Source: Candidatus Sphingomonas phytovorans (GTDB taxonomy: Bacteria > Pseudomonadota > Alphaproteobacteria > Sphingomonadales > Sphingomonadaceae). Taken from it: a DNA stretch of 64,000 bases. The stretch spans positions 3,598,501 to 3,662,500 of the forward strand of contig CP119314.1 in NCBI GenBank assembly GCA_029202385.1. Direction: 5' to 3'. The notes under the pieces are model-generated. The model had not been told where the DNA came from. It saw only the letters and a list, made by a program, of their open reading frames with translations, and searched no databases. Below are positions 61,965 to 64,000 of the stretch, one piece after another. Numbering within the stretch: position 1 is the stretch's first letter; each line of letters begins with the position of its first letter. The translations under genes were made by a program, and so were the position numbers.

Positions 61965-64000
61965 GCCAGCGTCAGTCCGCCGGCGCGCAGCGGCTCGGCG
62001 CCCTGGAGGAAGTAGCGCCGCGCAACCGCGTCCGACAGCGAGAAGAGCCGCCGCTCAAGATCGCCCAGCACGCTTTCGTCGAGCGTCGCCGCGGTCGCCG
62101 TCGAGACGATCGACACAAGCAGGGTCGCCACCGCCTGTTGCGGCTCGTCCATGCCGTCATCGCCGAGCACGGGCAGCGCGCGCATATGCTCGCAGATCCG
62201 GTCGACCTGGAAGGCGAGCGAGCGCGGATTGCCCGGATCGAGCGCGACCAGATCGACCACCGGCACCCGCGCGATGCCGGTCAGATAACGCTGGCGGTAG
62301 CTGATCTGGCTGTCGGCGAGATCGAGCAGAGTCGACAGGTCGTCGACCGTCCCGTTGGCCATGCCGAACACCCGCACCGCACGCGTCACGGTCAGCGCGC
62401 GTTCGAGCCGGCGGCCGAGATCGTGGAAACGCCATGCAGCCGTCCGCCCCATATGTTCGGCCGAGAGGCCGGACAGCGCGGCATAGCGGCGCTGGAGCGA
62501 CCCGGCCTTGTCGAGCATGCCGCCCTTGGTGGGAAAAGGCGCGTCGAGCAGCTTGACCATGTCGGCCGCGAGCCGGTCGCGCGAGCCGCGCCCGATGCCG
62601 CGCGCAAGCCGGTTGATCGCGCGGACGCTATGCCAGCCGCCCTCGCCCGATTCCATCGCTGTACGGGCGAAGGAGGCAAGATCGACGCGGCGCAGGCTCG
62701 CCGGATGCGGCGCGGCGCCGATATTCACCGCCATGCCGACCAGCCGCCCGACCGTTTCCGACCCGAGCGCCGCGCCCGCATCGGCATCGATCGAATTGCC
62801 CAGCATCACGCGGATGATGCCGAGCAGCGCCTCGCCGCGTTCGAGATAGCGGCCGAGCCAGAAGAAATTATCGGCGACGCGGCTCGGCAGGGTGCCCGGG
62901 TTGCGACGGACATGGATCGAATCGCTTGGCGGCAGCAGCGAGACCGGGGCGACCGGTTCGGGCCCGTGGATCGCGACATCGGCTGACCAGTTGCCCTCCC
63001 CCATCACCGAGGCGCGGGGATCCTTGTGTTCGCCAATCCGCGCGAAGCCGCCCGGCATGATCGCCCAGCTGCCGTCCGCGCCGCGCGCCGCGAAGACCCG
63101 CAGCGTAAAAGGCCGCGCGGCGAGACCGTCATCAGTGACGACCGGCATGGTCGACAGCCGCACAATCTCCTGCCCGACATAGTCCTGCGGCCGGCGGGTC
63201 ATGTCGTCGAGCAGGGCCGCGCGCGCCGCACCGGTGATTTCAGCGCCGGGGCGCGGGGCCGCGCCGTCGAGGCCAAGCGGCTGGACGCCGAAGGCGGGAC
63301 CGATCAGCAGCTTGTCGAGATCCTCGATCACCCGAGCACGCTCCTGGTCCTGCCCGCACCACCAGGTGGCGATATTGGGCAACAGCAGGTCGTTGCCGGC
63401 CAGCCGGGTCGCGAGCATCGGCAGGAAGGCAGCGAAGGCGGGCGATTCGAGCACGCCAGCGCCCGGCACGTTGGAGATGACGACATTGCCCGCCGCCATC
63501 GCGTCGATCAGACCGGGCACGCCGATTCCGGAATGCGAATCGAAGGCGAGCGGATCGAGCAGGCGCGGATCGAGCCGGTTCCAGATCGCGTCGACCCGCT
63601 TCAGCCCGCCGATCGTACGGACATAGAGCTTGTCCTCGAGCGCGGCGAGATCGGCGCCCTCGACCAGCAGCAACCCGAGATAGCGCGCGAGATGCGCCTG
63701 TTCGGGATAGCTGGGATTGTAGCGGCCGGGGGTCAGCAGCCCGATGCGCGGATCGGCACGGCGGCAGGCGGCGGCGAGCCCGTCGCGATAGGCGGCGAAG
63801 AACGGCGCGTGGCGCTTGACGTTAAGCCGCCCCTGCAGCCCACCCAGGGTACGCGAGATCGCCAGCCGGTTCTCCAGCGCATAGCCCGCCCCGGCCGGCG
63901 CGCGCAGATGATCGGCAAGCACCCGCCATTCGCCGGTCGGTCCGCGCCCCAGGTCGACCGCGATGAAATGGAGGTGGTGCCCGCCGGGCGGCACCAGCCC
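61961..64000 (-). CDS. Circularly permuted ATP-grasp / alpha-E domain protein, partial
   Basis: About 679 residues visible; the frame is open to the window edge, so the N-terminus is missing. The first part (FIAVDLGRGPTGEWRVLADHLRAPAGAGYALENR, LLTPGRYNPSYPEQAHLARYLG) is the circularly permuted ATP-grasp (DUF404/407) domain, which carries a long GIGVPGLIDAMAAGNVVISNVPGAG block. The second part (SRVADNFFWLGRYLERGEALLGIIRVMLG onward, from about 370) is the alpha-E domain (DUF403). The fused form is common in alphaproteobacteria. Partner of the transglutaminase; proposed role in peptide ligation is inference. Confidence 0.93.
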   Translation of the reverse strand, partial: GLVPPGGHHLHFIAVDLGRGPTGEWRVLADHLRAPAGAGYALENRLAISRTLGGLQGRLNVKRHAPFFAAYRDGLAAACRRADPRIGLLTPGRYNPSYPEQAHLARYLGLLLVEGADLAALEDKLYVRTIGGLKRVDAIWNRLDPRLLDPLAFDSHSGIGVPGLIDAMAAGNVVISNVPGAGVLESPAFAAFLPMLATRLAGNDLLLPNIATWWCGQDQERARVIEDLDKLLIGPAFGVQPLGLDGAAPRPGAEITGAARAALLDDMTRRPQDYVGQEIVRLSTMPVVTDDGLAARPFTLRVFAARGADGSWAIMPGGFARIGEHKDPRASVMGEGNWSADVAIHGPEPVAPVSLLPPSDSIHVRRNPGTLPSRVADNFFWLGRYLERGEALLGIIRVMLGNSIDADAGAALGSETVGRLVGMAVNIGAAPHPASLRRVDLASFARTAMESGEGGWHSVRAINRLARGIGRGSRDRLAADMVKLLDAPFPTKGGMLDKAGSLQRRYAALSGLSAEHMGRTAAWRFHDLGRRLERALTVTRAVRVFGMANGTVDDLSTLLDLADSQISYRQRYLTGIARVPVVDLVALDPGNPRSLAFQVDRICEHMRALPVLGDDGMDEPQQAVATLLVSIVSTATAATLDESVLGDLERRLFSLSDAVARRYFLQGAEPLRAGGLTLA

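Overview
The window reads as an ordinary stretch of a high-GC alphaproteobacterial chromosome, most likely a sphingomonad. The evidence is a two-piece, circularly permuted tmRNA gene, an NDUFS4-type complex I subunit, a DUF4169 protein, a bacteriophytochrome/heme oxygenase pair with an HWE-type kinase, and the gene order serC-serA-hisZ-purA. Coding density is high. Most genes form short same-strand runs with 4-nt stop/start overlaps.

Layout. 1-5563: the 3' end of thymidine kinase, a DUF6491-like secreted protein, an M50 protease, then truB-rpsO-pnp. 5642-9419: a low-GC DUF4279 gene, then metE with a thioesterase; metE sits behind a cobalamin riboswitch and an AT-rich palindrome. 9420-16171: multicopper oxidase with an MFS transporter, chorismate mutase, polyprenyl diphosphate synthase and a zinc-type CDF exporter. 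16254-19812: HrpB helicase and small genes. 19876-22985: an operon of LemA, three TPM-domain proteins and a NUDIX enzyme. 23067-28257: mscL, an Rrf2 regulator, ssrA and a DNA-repair group (UdgX and a radical-SAM/HhH protein around a hydrolase-fold gene). 28318-35921: bphP/bphO, an AraC regulator, a putative secreted metallopeptidase, a double AAA ATPase and DUF4169. 36242-46995: smc, two DsbA-like proteins, DciA, mutY, a serine hydrolase, nudC, and a flavin monooxygenase divergent from a TetR regulator. 47128-56588: pheA, cytochrome c, LOG protein, extensin-like protein, serC, serA, hisZ and purA. 56749-64000: aroC, fabI, YihY, DnaJ, transglutaminase and an ATP-grasp/alpha-E protein cut by the window end.

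The most unusual signal is a family of compound palindromes. Two of them bracket small DUF559 nuclease-like genes as near-perfect terminal inverted repeats (53623-54045 and 57823-58294). In both units the DUF559 start codon abuts the inner edge of the upstream repeat, and the C-terminal tail and stop are encoded by the downstream repeat. The stop also overlaps the GTG start of the next biosynthetic gene (hisZ, aroC). Gene-less relatives of these repeats lie inside the open reading frames of truB (an exact 44-codon, in-frame insert) and hrpB, and upstream of smc. This resembles the REP/RAYT arrangement, but with a DUF559 nuclease in place of a transposase; I present it as a hypothesis. Several other palindrome families fill other intergenic gaps. 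I saw no tRNA, rRNA, CRISPR array, prophage or classical IS element.
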